In this document: piece by piece, positions 36,308 to 45,213 of the stretch
Layout: each line of letters begins with the position of its first letter
How positions within the stretch are numbered: the first letter of the stretch is position 1
Assembly (NCBI RefSeq): GCF_005943945.1
Contig: NZ_CP040710.1
Coordinates: 1,561,001-1,625,000 of the forward strand
Length of the DNA stretch: 64,000 bases
From: Aggregatimonas sangjinii
GTDB lineage: Bacteria; Bacteroidota; Bacteroidia; Flavobacteriales; Flavobacteriaceae
Direction: 5' to 3'
Position numbers and translations under genes: made by a program
Notes under the pieces: model-generated
The model's input: only the letters and a program-made list of their open reading frames with translations
Told to the model about the DNA's origin: nothing
The model's database searches: none

Positions 36308-36507
36308 CGTTTACATTATTACTACCGCCTAAAATAGCGACGCATGACCCATTTTCTATAATTTATGTTGTGAACACTTCATTTTTGTGTGTTTAACGGG
36401 CAGAAGTGTGCAGTTCATCGATTTTCCTACAAATTTTCCAATGCGAAAGAAAGCCAATATCAGGCTTAACCTCCCTAGAAAAGATATTGAAATAAGGTGA
36501 TTTAATT

Positions 36508-36538
36508 TTGAAAGATCATTTAAAAAAAATTACATTTG
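36508..36538 (+). promoter_or_regulatory. Bacteroidota-type promoter of tRNA-His
   Basis: TTG (36508-36510), a 20-bp spacer and TACATTTG (36531-36538) fit the group's consensus TTG-N17-23-TAnnTTTG exactly. It ends 15 bp before the tRNA, leaving room for a very short leader. Confidence 0.75.
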
Positions 36539-36553
36539 CAATCGCTTACAAAT

Positions 36554-36628
36554 GGTGGTTGTAGCTCAGCTGGTTAGAGCGCTGGTTTGTGGTACCAGAA
36601 GTCGCCGGTTCGAACCCGGTCTTCCACC
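36554..36628 (+). tRNA. tRNA-His (GTG anticodon)
   Basis: A full cloverleaf: G-1 at 36554, position 1 at 36555, D arm GCTC...GAGC, anticodon arm CTGGT-TTGTGGT-ACCAG with anticodon GTG, T arm GCCGG-TTCGAAC-CCGGT, and C73 at 36628. The extra G-1 opposite C73 is the identity element of tRNA-His. In the acceptor stem (GTGGTTG with CTTCCAC) positions 5-68 and 6-67 are U-U, a tandem mismatch. The 3' CCA is not fully encoded (CA follows). Confidence 0.93.
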
Positions 36629-36636
36629 CAGAATAC

Positions 36637-36665
36637 AAGCTTCTTAGCAATAGGAAGCTTTTTTT
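36637..36665 (+). terminator. Terminator of tRNA-His
   Basis: AAGCTTC (36637-36643) pairs with GAAGCTT (36654-36660), followed by seven T, 9 nt after the tRNA. Confidence 0.82.
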
Positions 36666-36734
36666 GTGCCTTATGACGACGGTGTTTTTAGCTCCTGGAA
36701 CCAGCACAAAGATTGGTATAAAAGGCTCTTATCT

Positions 36735-36765
36735 AAAAAAATCCTCGTCGCAACGACGAGGATTT
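36735..36765 (-). terminator. Terminator of the M28 peptidase gene
   Basis: A perfect 12-bp stem AAATCCTCGTCG / CGACGAGGATTT with a three-base loop (36739-36765). On the minus strand it is followed by a run of T, 47 nt after the M28 stop codon. Confidence 0.85.
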
Positions 36766-36812
36766 CAAATTTCATAAGGGCACCAAGATTCTTCCTGTTT
36801 TACATAGCTGCG

Positions 36813-38378
36813 CTATTTTGCGGCTTTATCGACAACGACACGCGCCTCCCGATTAGCCGTTTCCCATGCCGTATAGAAAACCAATTTCGTTCTATTCGCT
36901 AACAAATCGTAGTTGATTTTGTCCGGGGTGTCGCCCGGTTTGTGATAATCGTCATGGGTTCCGTTAAAGTAGAAAATTATCGGAATATTGTTCTTGGCGA
37001 AATTGTAATGATCGCTTCGGTAATAAAAGCGATTAGGATCATTTTCGTCGTTATAGGTATAGTCCAATTCAATCTGCGTGTACTTTTCGTTCACTGCTTC
37101 CGAAAGCTCATGAAGGTCGGTACTCAGTTTGTCGGAACCGATTAAATAGATATAATTTCGATCACCCTCGCGTTTTGGATCTATACGACCGATCATATCG
37201 ATATTGAGGTTGGCGACCGTTTTTTCTAATGGAAAAATAGGATCGTTATCGGTGTAGTATTGGGAACCTAGTAAGCCCTTCTCCTCTCCAGTAACATGTA
37301 AAAATACGATAGAGCGCTTCGGGCCATTTCCGGCATCTGCCGCTTTTTTAAAGGCATCTGCGATTTCCAAAAGGGCCACGGTGCCCGACCCATCATCGTC
37401 TGCCCCATTATTGATTTGACCGTCGGCTGTTATTCCGATGTGATCTAAGTGCGACGAAATGACGATATACTCCTCTGGTTTTTCAGTTCCCTTCAGCACT
37501 GCAACGACATTTTCCGTATCCACGGGCGTGTTTTCGGTTTCCAAGTTGACCTCGAAGGCAACGGTAATAATTTTTGGGGCATCTTCCGTTAAGATATCGG
37601 GGTACAATTGTGTTCCTATCTCGGCATCTACCACTAACATGGCCGCATCATCCTCATCGGACTTGTAGGACATTTGACCACTGTCATTGTTCTTCATGTA
37701 GTTGTAGTATCTCTTGTAACGCGGAAAGTTCTTTTCATCGAGATAGATCATTCCCTTTACACCTTTGGCGTTCGCCAGGTCTTCCCGCAACTCTGGACCT
37801 TCCGAAATATTGCTCCATTTGGAAGCCTCATCAGAGCCTGATAGCACAAAGGTTCCGTCCGCTTTTTGGGGTTCGCCACCTTTCATAAGCACCCACTTTC
37901 CGTTAACATCCATGCCGTCGTAATCGGAATAGTCACCTTCTTCGATACCGTAACCGACATATACCAATTCGTCTACCTTAGCTTCCGCTTCCCAGAAACT
38001 CATGATATGGTCGCCGATAGGATGCTCTTCCCCATTGATGGTAATGGTGCCGGTAGGAAGGTTTTTTAATTCCAAAGGTACCTTTTGAAAATAGTCTCCA
38101 TCGCCCTTTGCGGCAGGAATACCAATTTTTTGATAGTGGGCTTTTATATAGTCCACGGCCTTCTTCTGACCTTCCTGCCCCGTTTCCCGACCCTCGAACT
38201 CATCTGATGCGTAGGTGTACAGGTGCTCTTTTAACTCCGCCTCCGTAACGGTATCGGCATACGTTTTCGGTCCTACGTTCACTGTCTTGGCCGTCTCGAC
38301 CTGCGGCTCTGAAACTGTTTTCTGCGAAGAATTACAGGCCGTTGCTAAACCTATCGCTATCAAAAATAATTTTTTCAT
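36813..38378 (-). CDS. M28 family zinc aminopeptidase lipoprotein
   Basis: A 521-residue lipoprotein (signal IGLATAC-N, Cys 16 from the ATG at 38378, which is preferred over an upstream non-lipoprotein extension). It has a PA-type insert (about 140-260) and the M28 catalytic region with SSHLDHIG, NGADDDGSGTVALLE, HVTGEEKGLLGS and FYYRSDHYNF, supplying the two-zinc ligands. It would release N-terminal residues from peptides outside the cytoplasm. It lies next to the hydroxyproline cluster, to which it could feed peptide-derived amino acids; this is inference. Confidence 0.9.
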   Translation of the reverse strand: MKKLFLIAIGLATACNSSQKTVSEPQVETAKTVNVGPKTYADTVTEAELKEHLYTYASDEFEGRETGQEGQKKAVDYIKAHYQKIGIPAAKGDGDYFQKVPLELKNLPTGTITINGEEHPIGDHIMSFWEAEAKVDELVYVGYGIEEGDYSDYDGMDVNGKWVLMKGGEPQKADGTFVLSGSDEASKWSNISEGPELREDLANAKGVKGMIYLDEKNFPRYKRYYNYMKNNDSGQMSYKSDEDDAAMLVVDAEIGTQLYPDILTEDAPKIITVAFEVNLETENTPVDTENVVAVLKGTEKPEEYIVISSHLDHIGITADGQINNGADDDGSGTVALLEIADAFKKAADAGNGPKRSIVFLHVTGEEKGLLGSQYYTDNDPIFPLEKTVANLNIDMIGRIDPKREGDRNYIYLIGSDKLSTDLHELSEAVNEKYTQIELDYTYNDENDPNRFYYRSDHYNFAKNNIPIIFYFNGTHDDYHKPGDTPDKINYDLLANRTKLVFYTAWETANREARVVVDKAAK

Positions 38379-38492
38379 TTTGCTTTTTTGAGTTATTGCT
38401 AATTTCCCAAAAATAGGAAAAACCAATCGATTTGTTTGAGAGGTTCTCATAATTCTTGCATCCATTCCAATGCCGTTAAAACTGTAGTTCAC

Positions 38493-39356
38493 TCAAATTT
38501 GGTGCACTTGTGAAAATCGCATTTCCCGGGCGTATTGTGAAGGTGAAACGGACTTGGTTTTCTTGAATTTTCGATTGAAGTTCGAGATGGAATTGAATCC
38601 GGAGCTTTCGGCGATTTCTGCAATGGAGCTACGGTCTTCACGAGCAAGTAGCTGACAGGCATGGGCGATTCGAAACGCGATCAAGAATTCGAAAAACGTC
38701 TTGTTGGTGTGCCGCTTGAAGAACCGACAGAAAGCGGGAGTGGTCATATGCACTAAACCAGCGACTTGTTCAAGGGTAATTTCCCTGCTAAAGTGGTGCA
38801 ATACATATTCGAAAACCAATTGCAATCTACGGCCCTCTTTGTTCGATATTTTTTTAGAAGGAAGCTGCGCTATCAAATCCAATTTTCTGGCGGAGTTGAT
38901 TTTTTGAATTAATTTGAGAAAGTGAAGAAAGGTGTCCAATTGCTTGGTTTTGGTCAGTTTCAGCATGGTTTTGGCAATGCTCTCCCTATCGGTTTGTACC
39001 TCAAAGCCCTTGCGGCAGTTCTCGAGGAACATCCGGACCTCTTTTAATTCGGGTACTTTGAGCAGGTCTTGACCAAGGCCTCCCGGAGTTACAAAAACCG
39101 TAATCATATGGGCGGATTCACTTGTAAGGTCGTTTTGAAAAATGTGTGGTGTGTTGCCCCCGATAACAAATAGACTCCCATCGGTAAAACCATGCACGGT
39201 ATTGGCTACGACCAGTTTGCCTTGACCTCGAACGATCAAACTAATTTGAATTTCCTCATGTTGATGTAGTTGATCGTAGAATTTCAAAGCCTTGTCCTCT
39301 TGCACGATAATAGTGCTATTTATGGGTTTGGAGATTTTAAACGGGAGTACACGCAT
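38493..39356 (-). CDS. AraC family regulator, candidate hydroxyproline regulator
   Basis: A 287-residue AraC-type activator with an N-terminal cupin-like sensing domain (HQHEEIQISLIVRGQGKLVV in pieces) and a C-terminal double helix-turn-helix (ITLEQVAGLVHMTTPAFCRFFKRHT, then SIAEIAESSGFNSISNFNRKFKKT, ending SPSQYARE). It is divergent from the DHDPS-like gene, sharing a 141-bp region, so it probably controls the hydroxyproline genes. Confidence 0.88.
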   Translation of the reverse strand: MRVLPFKISKPINSTIIVQEDKALKFYDQLHQHEEIQISLIVRGQGKLVVANTVHGFTDGSLFVIGGNTPHIFQNDLTSESAHMITVFVTPGGLGQDLLKVPELKEVRMFLENCRKGFEVQTDRESIAKTMLKLTKTKQLDTFLHFLKLIQKINSARKLDLIAQLPSKKISNKEGRRLQLVFEYVLHHFSREITLEQVAGLVHMTTPAFCRFFKRHTNKTFFEFLIAFRIAHACQLLAREDRSSIAEIAESSGFNSISNFNRKFKKTKSVSPSQYAREMRFSQVHQI

Positions 39357-39360
39357 ACTT

Positions 39361-39394
39361 CAAATATATGCCGATATTGTATTATTTTATCAAA
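39361..39394 (-). promoter_or_regulatory. Promoter of the AraC regulator gene
   Basis: On the minus strand TTTG (39394-39391), a 22-bp spacer and TATATTTG (39368-39361) match the Bacteroidota consensus. The -7 box ends only 4 bp before the ATG, so the transcript may be leaderless or nearly so. For the plus direction only a -7 box, TATTTTTG at 39468-39475, is seen upstream of the DHDPS-like gene. Confidence 0.5.
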
Positions 39395-39497
39395 AAGATA
39401 ACTTTTTGAGTTAATATTTGCATATATGTGGTCAATATGATAGTAACAGCAAGTATCGTGTAAAGCCTATTTTTGATGTAAACAGAAAAACACGATT

Positions 39498-40418
39498 ATG
39501 AGCATACAATGGCAAGGGGTGATGCCCGCAGTGACTACAAAATTTACGGATGAAGACAGTTTGGATCTAAAGATGTTCGAGAAGAATATCCAAGCACAGG
39601 TAGTTGCCGGAGTGCATGGTATCGTGCTCGGGGGCTCTTTGGGCGAAGCCAGTACCTTGACATCCGATGAAAAAAAAATATTGATCAAGGAAACCGTGGG
39701 TATCGTAGCCCGAAAAATACCAGTGGTCATGACCATAGCGGAGCAAGCTACACGAGTAGCGATAGCAGAGGCCCAGGAGGCTCAAAACTGTGGGGCCGAT
39801 GCCTTGATGATCCTACCGCCGATGCGGTATAAATCCACCGACAGGGAAACGGTACACTATTTTAAGGAGATTGCACAGGCTACGGATCTGCCAATTATGA
39901 TATACAATAACCCGGTCGATTACAAAATCGAGGTGACGGTCGATATGTTCGAAGAATTGGTGGAACTCAAAAATATTGGCGCGGTAAAGGAATCGACGCG
40001 GGATATCATCAATATTGGAAGACTACGCAACCGATTCAACGACCGTTTGGCCATTCTGTGCGGTGTGGATCCCTTGGCGTTGGAAAGTTTGTTGATCGGT
40101 GCCGATGGGTGGGTCGCAGGCTTGGTCTGTGCTTTTCCTGCCGAAACAGTGGCCATTTACGAATTGGCGAAGGCGGGGCGCATTAAAGAGGCCACGGAGA
40201 TCTACCGTTGGTTCCTTCCCTTGCTGGAGCTTGATATCAGCCCACAATTGGTACAAAATATCAAATTGGCCGAGGTTGCGACCGGAATCGGCACGGAGAA
40301 CGTTCGTAAACCAAGACTTCCTTTGATCGGAGCAGAGCGACAAAGGGTTTTAAAGGTAATCGAAGAGGGTATGGCCAGAAGGCCTTCCTTACCCGATTAC
40401 AAGGCACTTGCCTTATGA
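39498..40418 (+). CDS. DHDPS-family aldolase/deaminase, candidate pyrroline-4-hydroxy-2-carboxylate deaminase
   Basis: A 306-residue DapA-fold enzyme. The Schiff-base lysine is K164 (GAVKESTRD), the catalytic tyrosine Y136 (MIYNNPVDY), and the substrate loop GGSLGEAST is present. Co-location with a proline racemase-type epimerase, a DadA-type oxidase and an aldehyde dehydrogenase points to the step that converts pyrroline-4-hydroxy-2-carboxylate to 2-oxoglutarate semialdehyde, not lysine synthesis. Function is from context. It overlaps the DUF1272 gene by 4 bp (ATGA). Confidence 0.85.
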   Translation: MSIQWQGVMPAVTTKFTDEDSLDLKMFEKNIQAQVVAGVHGIVLGGSLGEASTLTSDEKKILIKETVGIVARKIPVVMTIAEQATRVAIAEAQEAQNCGADALMILPPMRYKSTDRETVHYFKEIAQATDLPIMIYNNPVDYKIEVTVDMFEELVELKNIGAVKESTRDIINIGRLRNRFNDRLAILCGVDPLALESLLIGADGWVAGLVCAFPAETVAIYELAKAGRIKEATEIYRWFLPLLELDISPQLVQNIKLAEVATGIGTENVRKPRLPLIGAERQRVLKVIEEGMARRPSLPDYKALAL

Positions 40419-40678
40419 TGCAACTACGGCCAACATGTGAACATTGCAATAAATCGCTTCCATTCGATGCGGAAGACGCCATGATATGTACCTTTGAATG
40501 TACGTTCTGCCGGCACTGCGTGACGGAGGTCCTTCAGGAGGTTTGCCCAAATTGTGGCGGCGACTTTACCAAACGTCCAATCAGACCGGCGCATTTATTG
40601 GAGAAATACCCACCGTCCACGAAAATCGTACACAAACCCGTCGATATCAAGGCGCACTTAAAACGCATACAGACATGA
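40415..40678 (+). CDS. DUF1272 zinc-ribbon-like protein
   Basis: An 87-residue protein with eight cysteines in pairs (CEHC, CTFECTFCRHC, CPNC) forming a probable RING/zinc-ribbon-like site over residues 8-50, and a basic tail. The family (DUF1272) is of unknown function and often seen beside catabolic genes. Its start overlaps the DHDPS-like stop and its stop overlaps the aldehyde dehydrogenase start (both ATGA), so it is embedded in the operon. Confidence 0.85.
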   Translation: MMQLRPTCEHCNKSLPFDAEDAMICTFECTFCRHCVTEVLQEVCPNCGGDFTKRPIRPAHLLEKYPPSTKIVHKPVDIKAHLKRIQT

Positions 40679-42261
40679 TGATTACAGGAAAAAATTATAT
40701 CGGTCAGGAGTTATCCGCACTCGGGGAAACGACCTTTAAGACGTTCAATCCGGTGTTGAACATTGAAAATAAAACGGAATTTGTTGAAGCCAGTCCCGAA
40801 GAAATTGATAAGGCGGTAACTTTGGCGGCATCGGCCTACATGCCGTACAACCAGAAATCCGGAGCTGAAAAGGCAGCGTTTTTGAATGCCATAGCGGATG
40901 AAATATTGGCATTGGACGACCTTTTGATAGAGACGTATTGTTCTGAATCAGGTTTGCCCGAGGGCAGGGCCCAGGGCGAACGCGGCAGAACGGTCGGGCA
41001 ACTGCGGGCATTCGCCGATTTGGTTGCCGAGGGTTCTTGGGTAGATGCCACGATCGATACGGCCGATCCGAATCGAACACCGGCTCCCAAGCCTGATTTG
41101 AGAAAGATGTTGGTGCCATTAGGTCCAGTCGTGATCTTTGGCGCGAGTAACTTTCCCTTGGCCTTCTCAACGGCCGGTGGCGATACTGCTGCGGCCCTAG
41201 CGGCCGGATGCCCCGTAATCGTAAAATCACATCCCCTACATGCGGGTACGGGCGAGTTGGTCGCCTCCGCGATCGCAAAGGCGGCAAAAGCGACGGACAT
41301 GCCTAACGGAGTTTTTTCGAATTTGAACAGTAGTGATATTGAAGTCGGCGTACAATTGGTACAACATCCACAGATAAAGGCAGTGGGATTTACGGGAAGT
41401 CTAAAGGGAGGCAGGGCCTTGTACGACCTAGCGGCACAACGCGATGAACCGATTCCCGTATTCGCGGAGATGGGAAGCGTGAATCCCGTCATATTTTTGC
41501 CGGAAGCCCTACAGAATAACGGTGCGAAATGGGCGAAGACCTATGCCGGTTCCATCACCATGGGGAGCGGACAATTTTGTACCAATCCCGGCCTTCTTTT
41601 CGGCATAAAGGGAAAAGAATTGACCGATTTTATTCAACAACTATCCGATGAAATCTTAAAAGTAGAGCCCTCTTGTATGTTGCATCCCAATATCATCGGG
41701 GCTTACGAGAAAAATAAGCAGACGGCCCTTAACCAATCGGGACTTATGGTGGCTGCCGAGCACGAAGGCGATGTGGCCCTTAATTTTGCAAGACAGACCG
41801 TTACTGTGGTTCAGGGCAAGACCTTTTTGGAAAATGGCAAATTGCACCAAGAGGTTTTTGGCCCCTTTTCCATGATTGTCGAATGTGAGAATACCGCCCA
41901 ATTGCAGACTATCATTGCGAATTTAGAAGGACAGCTCACAGGAACCATCATTTCCGACGGGGAGGAACTATCACAATATCCCCAAGTAATCGCTAACCTG
42001 CAGACTAGGGTGGGTCGTATCATTTTTAACGGTGCCCCAACAGGTGTCGAAGTCTGTCCGGCCATGCAACATGGCGGTCCGTATCCCGCTTCTACCGATA
42101 GTCGATTTACAGCCGTGGGAACGCAATCCATCAAAAGGTGGGTGCGCCCGTTTAGTTTTCAGGATTGGCCGGAAGGGCTACTTCCAAATGAATTGAAACG
42201 AGAAAATCCATTGAAAATCAATCGTTTAGTAAATGGTATTGTCACTAAAACTACAGTATAA
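40675..42261 (+). CDS. Aldehyde dehydrogenase, candidate 2-oxoglutarate semialdehyde dehydrogenase
   Basis: A 528-residue NAD(P)+-dependent aldehyde dehydrogenase of the long KGSADH type. Residues: N159 in GASNFPLAFS, the GFTGSLKGGRAL loop, general base E265 (AEMGSVNP) and nucleophile C302 (GQFCTNPG). The predicted reaction is 2-oxoglutarate semialdehyde to 2-oxoglutarate, the last step of hydroxyproline breakdown. The ATG at 40675 overlaps the DUF1272 TGA. A longer reading frame upstream runs entirely inside DUF1272 and is rejected. Confidence 0.9.
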   Translation: MMITGKNYIGQELSALGETTFKTFNPVLNIENKTEFVEASPEEIDKAVTLAASAYMPYNQKSGAEKAAFLNAIADEILALDDLLIETYCSESGLPEGRAQGERGRTVGQLRAFADLVAEGSWVDATIDTADPNRTPAPKPDLRKMLVPLGPVVIFGASNFPLAFSTAGGDTAAALAAGCPVIVKSHPLHAGTGELVASAIAKAAKATDMPNGVFSNLNSSDIEVGVQLVQHPQIKAVGFTGSLKGGRALYDLAAQRDEPIPVFAEMGSVNPVIFLPEALQNNGAKWAKTYAGSITMGSGQFCTNPGLLFGIKGKELTDFIQQLSDEILKVEPSCMLHPNIIGAYEKNKQTALNQSGLMVAAEHEGDVALNFARQTVTVVQGKTFLENGKLHQEVFGPFSMIVECENTAQLQTIIANLEGQLTGTIISDGEELSQYPQVIANLQTRVGRIIFNGAPTGVEVCPAMQHGGPYPASTDSRFTAVGTQSIKRWVRPFSFQDWPEGLLPNELKRENPLKINRLVNGIVTKTTV

Positions 42262-42262
42262 A

Positions 42263-44005
42263 ATGAGGGTGATGAAATGGATGGATATTTCATTTTTGAT
42301 CGTAATGTTCCTTTTTTCCAGTTGTGAAAACAAGGTAGCCCAAACGGAATCGAAGGCACTTCAGGCCTTGGTCCAAAGTTACGAAGAACATGAGGGATAT
42401 GATGAGGAGGAATTTCCGCTCGGGGTATTTACGGAGGAATACTATCGGAGCGAGGCAGAATTCGCTGCCGAAAAACTGAACGAATTATCGGAACTGCCCT
42501 TAGACGGACTTAATGAAACCGAACGGATCACGCTTACGTTGCTTCAATTCGTATTGCAGGAGAAAATAGATTTTTACGAATACAAGCGATACTTGAATCC
42601 GATACTGTCCGACTCGGGTTTTCATGCCAGTCTTCCATATATGGTTCGGCCTCTGACCAATTACACCCAGGTTAGGAACTATCTGAATAAATTGAATGCG
42701 ATTCCCGGAGTATTGGAAGAACAATTAGGTAACGTTCGGAAAGGGTTGGAAAAAGGAGTTTCACAACCCAAGGTGATTTTTGAGGGATACGAATCGTCTT
42801 ATAATGACCATATTGTCAACGATTTCAGGGAGAGCTACTTTTATTCCCCCTTTCAAAAGTTACCCGAAACCTTATCTGCAAAACAAAGAGACTCTGTTCT
42901 GTCTGCTGCTAAGGAGGCCATTGAAACAAGTGTTGTTCCACAGTTTAAAAAAATCAAAGCGTTCTTTGAAACGGAATATCTTCCCAAGACCAGAACCAGT
43001 ATCGGGATTTCAGAAACCCCCGGAGGCATTGACTTTTATCAGAACAGAATCGATTATTATACGACAAGTTCGGGATATACTGCGGATGCCATTCATCAAA
43101 TCGGACTAAAGGAAGTGGCCCGTATTAAGGTGAAAATGGAAACCATCATCGCAGAGCTCGATTTCAAAGGTGCCTTTGACGACTTTTTGAATTTTCTTCG
43201 CACCGACGAGCGTTTTTATGCCAAGACGCCCGAACAGTTGCTGATGATTGCCCGCGACATGGCCAAAAGAGCGGACGCCCAATTACCAAGATTTTTTAAG
43301 ACCCTACCTCGAAAACCGTATGGTGTCGCTCCCGTACCCGATGCCATAGCGCCAAAGTATACGGGTGGGCGGTATGTAGGAACCGATGCCGAGAGTACCG
43401 ATCCCGGTTTTTATTGGGTCAATACCTACGACCTGCCCAGTCGTACCTTATATACTCTGCCCGCTTTGACTGTACATGAGGCCGTACCCGGGCATCATCT
43501 GCAAGGTGCGTTGAATCTAGAGTTGGGCGACAGCATTCCGCAATTTCGGAAAGACCTCTATCTTTCCGCTTACGGCGAGGGGTGGGGATTGTATACCGAA
43601 TTCCTTGCCGAAGAAATGGGCATGTACACCACGCCTTACGAACGTTTTGGACAATTGACCTATGAAATGTGGCGCGCATGTCGATTAGTTGTCGACACCG
43701 GAATTCACGCCAAAGGTTGGACAAGAGATCAAGTGGTCGACTATATGGCTTCGAACACCGCCTTGTCCTTGCACGAGGTCAACACCGAAACGGACCGCTA
43801 TATTTCCTGGCCTGGGCAGGCCTTGTCCTATAAAATTGGGGAGTTGAAGATTCGGGAAATGCGGACCAAAGCTGAAACGGCCTTGGGCACTGATTTCGAT
43901 ATTCGCGAGTTTCACGAAGTAGTCTTGGAACAGGGTACAGTTACCCTTGCCATTTTAGAGGACCGCATTGACAAATACATCAACGAAACCGAAAATGGGA
44001 AGTAG
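42263..44005 (+). CDS. DUF885 zinc peptidase-like lipoprotein
   Basis: A 580-residue lipoprotein (signal FLIVMFLFSSC-E). DUF885 proteins are M32/gluzincin-like; the motif TVHEAVPGHHLQGA is the zinc-binding HExxPGHH form, and a downstream glutamate lies in YGEGWGLYTEFLAEEMG. It is probably an envelope peptidase. The ATG at 42263, one base after the aldehyde dehydrogenase stop, is chosen; the one at 42272 is also possible. Its place inside the hydroxyproline operon suggests it frees Hyp- or Pro-containing peptides; that is inference. Confidence 0.85.
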   Translation: MRVMKWMDISFLIVMFLFSSCENKVAQTESKALQALVQSYEEHEGYDEEEFPLGVFTEEYYRSEAEFAAEKLNELSELPLDGLNETERITLTLLQFVLQEKIDFYEYKRYLNPILSDSGFHASLPYMVRPLTNYTQVRNYLNKLNAIPGVLEEQLGNVRKGLEKGVSQPKVIFEGYESSYNDHIVNDFRESYFYSPFQKLPETLSAKQRDSVLSAAKEAIETSVVPQFKKIKAFFETEYLPKTRTSIGISETPGGIDFYQNRIDYYTTSSGYTADAIHQIGLKEVARIKVKMETIIAELDFKGAFDDFLNFLRTDERFYAKTPEQLLMIARDMAKRADAQLPRFFKTLPRKPYGVAPVPDAIAPKYTGGRYVGTDAESTDPGFYWVNTYDLPSRTLYTLPALTVHEAVPGHHLQGALNLELGDSIPQFRKDLYLSAYGEGWGLYTEFLAEEMGMYTTPYERFGQLTYEMWRACRLVVDTGIHAKGWTRDQVVDYMASNTALSLHEVNTETDRYISWPGQALSYKIGELKIREMRTKAETALGTDFDIREFHEVVLEQGTVTLAILEDRIDKYINETENGK

Positions 44006-45002
44006 CACTTTTGAATGTATCGATGCCCATACCTGCGGAAATCCGGTTCGCGTGGTCAAAACGGGTGGGCCCGAATTAAAAGGGGCATCCATGAGCGAAA
44101 AACGGCAACATTTCCTAAAGGAGTACGATTGGATTCGAAAGGGACTCATGTTCGAACCCCGTGGGCACGATATGATGAGTGGCAGTATTTTTTATCCGCC
44201 CTCGAATCCAGCCAATGATTTCGGCATTCTTTTTATCGAGACCAGCGGATGTTTGCCCATGTGCGGACATGGCACCATAGGAGCTATTACCATCGGTATT
44301 GAAGAAGGCCTGTTACAGCCTAAAATTCCGGGTAAAGTACGTATGGAAACGCCGGCAGGTCTGGTAGAGATTAGCTACCAACAAACCGAGAACAAAGTAG
44401 ATTGGGTAAAGCTGACCAATGTAAAATCCTATCTGGCGGCCACCGAGCTATCGGTTGCCTGCCACGAATTGGGAACGCTTACCTTCGATGTCTCCTATGG
44501 GGGAAATTTTTATGCAATCATCGACCCGCAAACCAATTTTTCGGGAATACAGGATTTTACGGCAAGTGATTTGGTACGGTACAGCCAAGAGATTCGGCAA
44601 AAAATCAATTTGAAATATCCCGATCGCTTTGTACATCCCGAAAACGACACGATTCGTAACCTTAGTCATGTCTTATGGACAGGAAACACGATCGACCCCA
44701 AAGCCACGGCGCGCAATGCCGTTTTTTATGGCGATAAGGCAATCGACCGGTCGCCATGCGGTACGGGAACATCGGCGCGAATGGCACAGTGGTATGCAAA
44801 AGGAAAATTAACTGTTGGGGACGAATTCATTCACGAAAGTTTTATCGGGTCACAGTTTCACGGAAAGATTGAGGATGTGGGTAAGGTAGGTCGCTTTGAG
44901 GCTATCGTGCCCAGTATCCGCGGTTGGGCGAAGGTGTATGGTCACAATACGATAACAATTGATGATGATGACCCCTACGCGCATGGTTTTCAGGTGATTT
45001 GA
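43995..45002 (+). CDS. Proline racemase family, candidate 4-hydroxyproline 2-epimerase
   Basis: A 335-residue cytosolic enzyme of the proline racemase superfamily. Both catalytic cysteines are present: C90 in PMCGHGTIG and C255 in DRSPCGTGTS. This marks a racemase/epimerase and not the hydroxyproline dehydratase, which has Thr at the second position. It would convert trans-4-hydroxy-L-proline to cis-4-hydroxy-D-proline. The ATG at 43995 overlaps the DUF885 end by 11 nt; the only upstream start is TTG. Confidence 0.9.
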   Translation: MGSSTFECIDAHTCGNPVRVVKTGGPELKGASMSEKRQHFLKEYDWIRKGLMFEPRGHDMMSGSIFYPPSNPANDFGILFIETSGCLPMCGHGTIGAITIGIEEGLLQPKIPGKVRMETPAGLVEISYQQTENKVDWVKLTNVKSYLAATELSVACHELGTLTFDVSYGGNFYAIIDPQTNFSGIQDFTASDLVRYSQEIRQKINLKYPDRFVHPENDTIRNLSHVLWTGNTIDPKATARNAVFYGDKAIDRSPCGTGTSARMAQWYAKGKLTVGDEFIHESFIGSQFHGKIEDVGKVGRFEAIVPSIRGWAKVYGHNTITIDDDDPYAHGFQVI

Positions 45003-45213
45003 TCCGCAGGATCCAATCATGCTGAATTCATTTCAGTATCTGTAATAGCCAGTGCAACACAATACTATTTCAGTGTAAACGGTGCGTCAACCCTTTATCA
45101 CCTCAAGCGTATGGGAATGTTTTGGTTTTTTAGGTATTAAAATCTCGACTGCGTTTGACATGACAGAGGTATCTTTTTTGATTAAATTAGTATGAAGTAG
45201 CTATAGTAGTGAT
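45003..45213. other. Intergenic region with a repeat-like dyad
   Basis: 211 bp within the hydroxyproline cluster. Around 45145-45175 it holds ATCTCGACTGCG-TTTGACATGACAGA, which resembles a degenerate dispersed element I recall from flavobacterial intergenic DNA (TCTCGACTGCGCTCGA...). A second copy was not found in the window. A 5-bp GGATCC-type palindrome (GATCCGCAGGATC) follows the epimerase stop. No gene is visible. Confidence 0.35.

Noticed and set aside
40498-40674. N-terminal extension of the aldehyde dehydrogenase frame
   Set aside because: It lies wholly within the DUF1272 gene in another frame, has no family similarity, and the overlapping ATG at 40675 gives the normal enzyme length.
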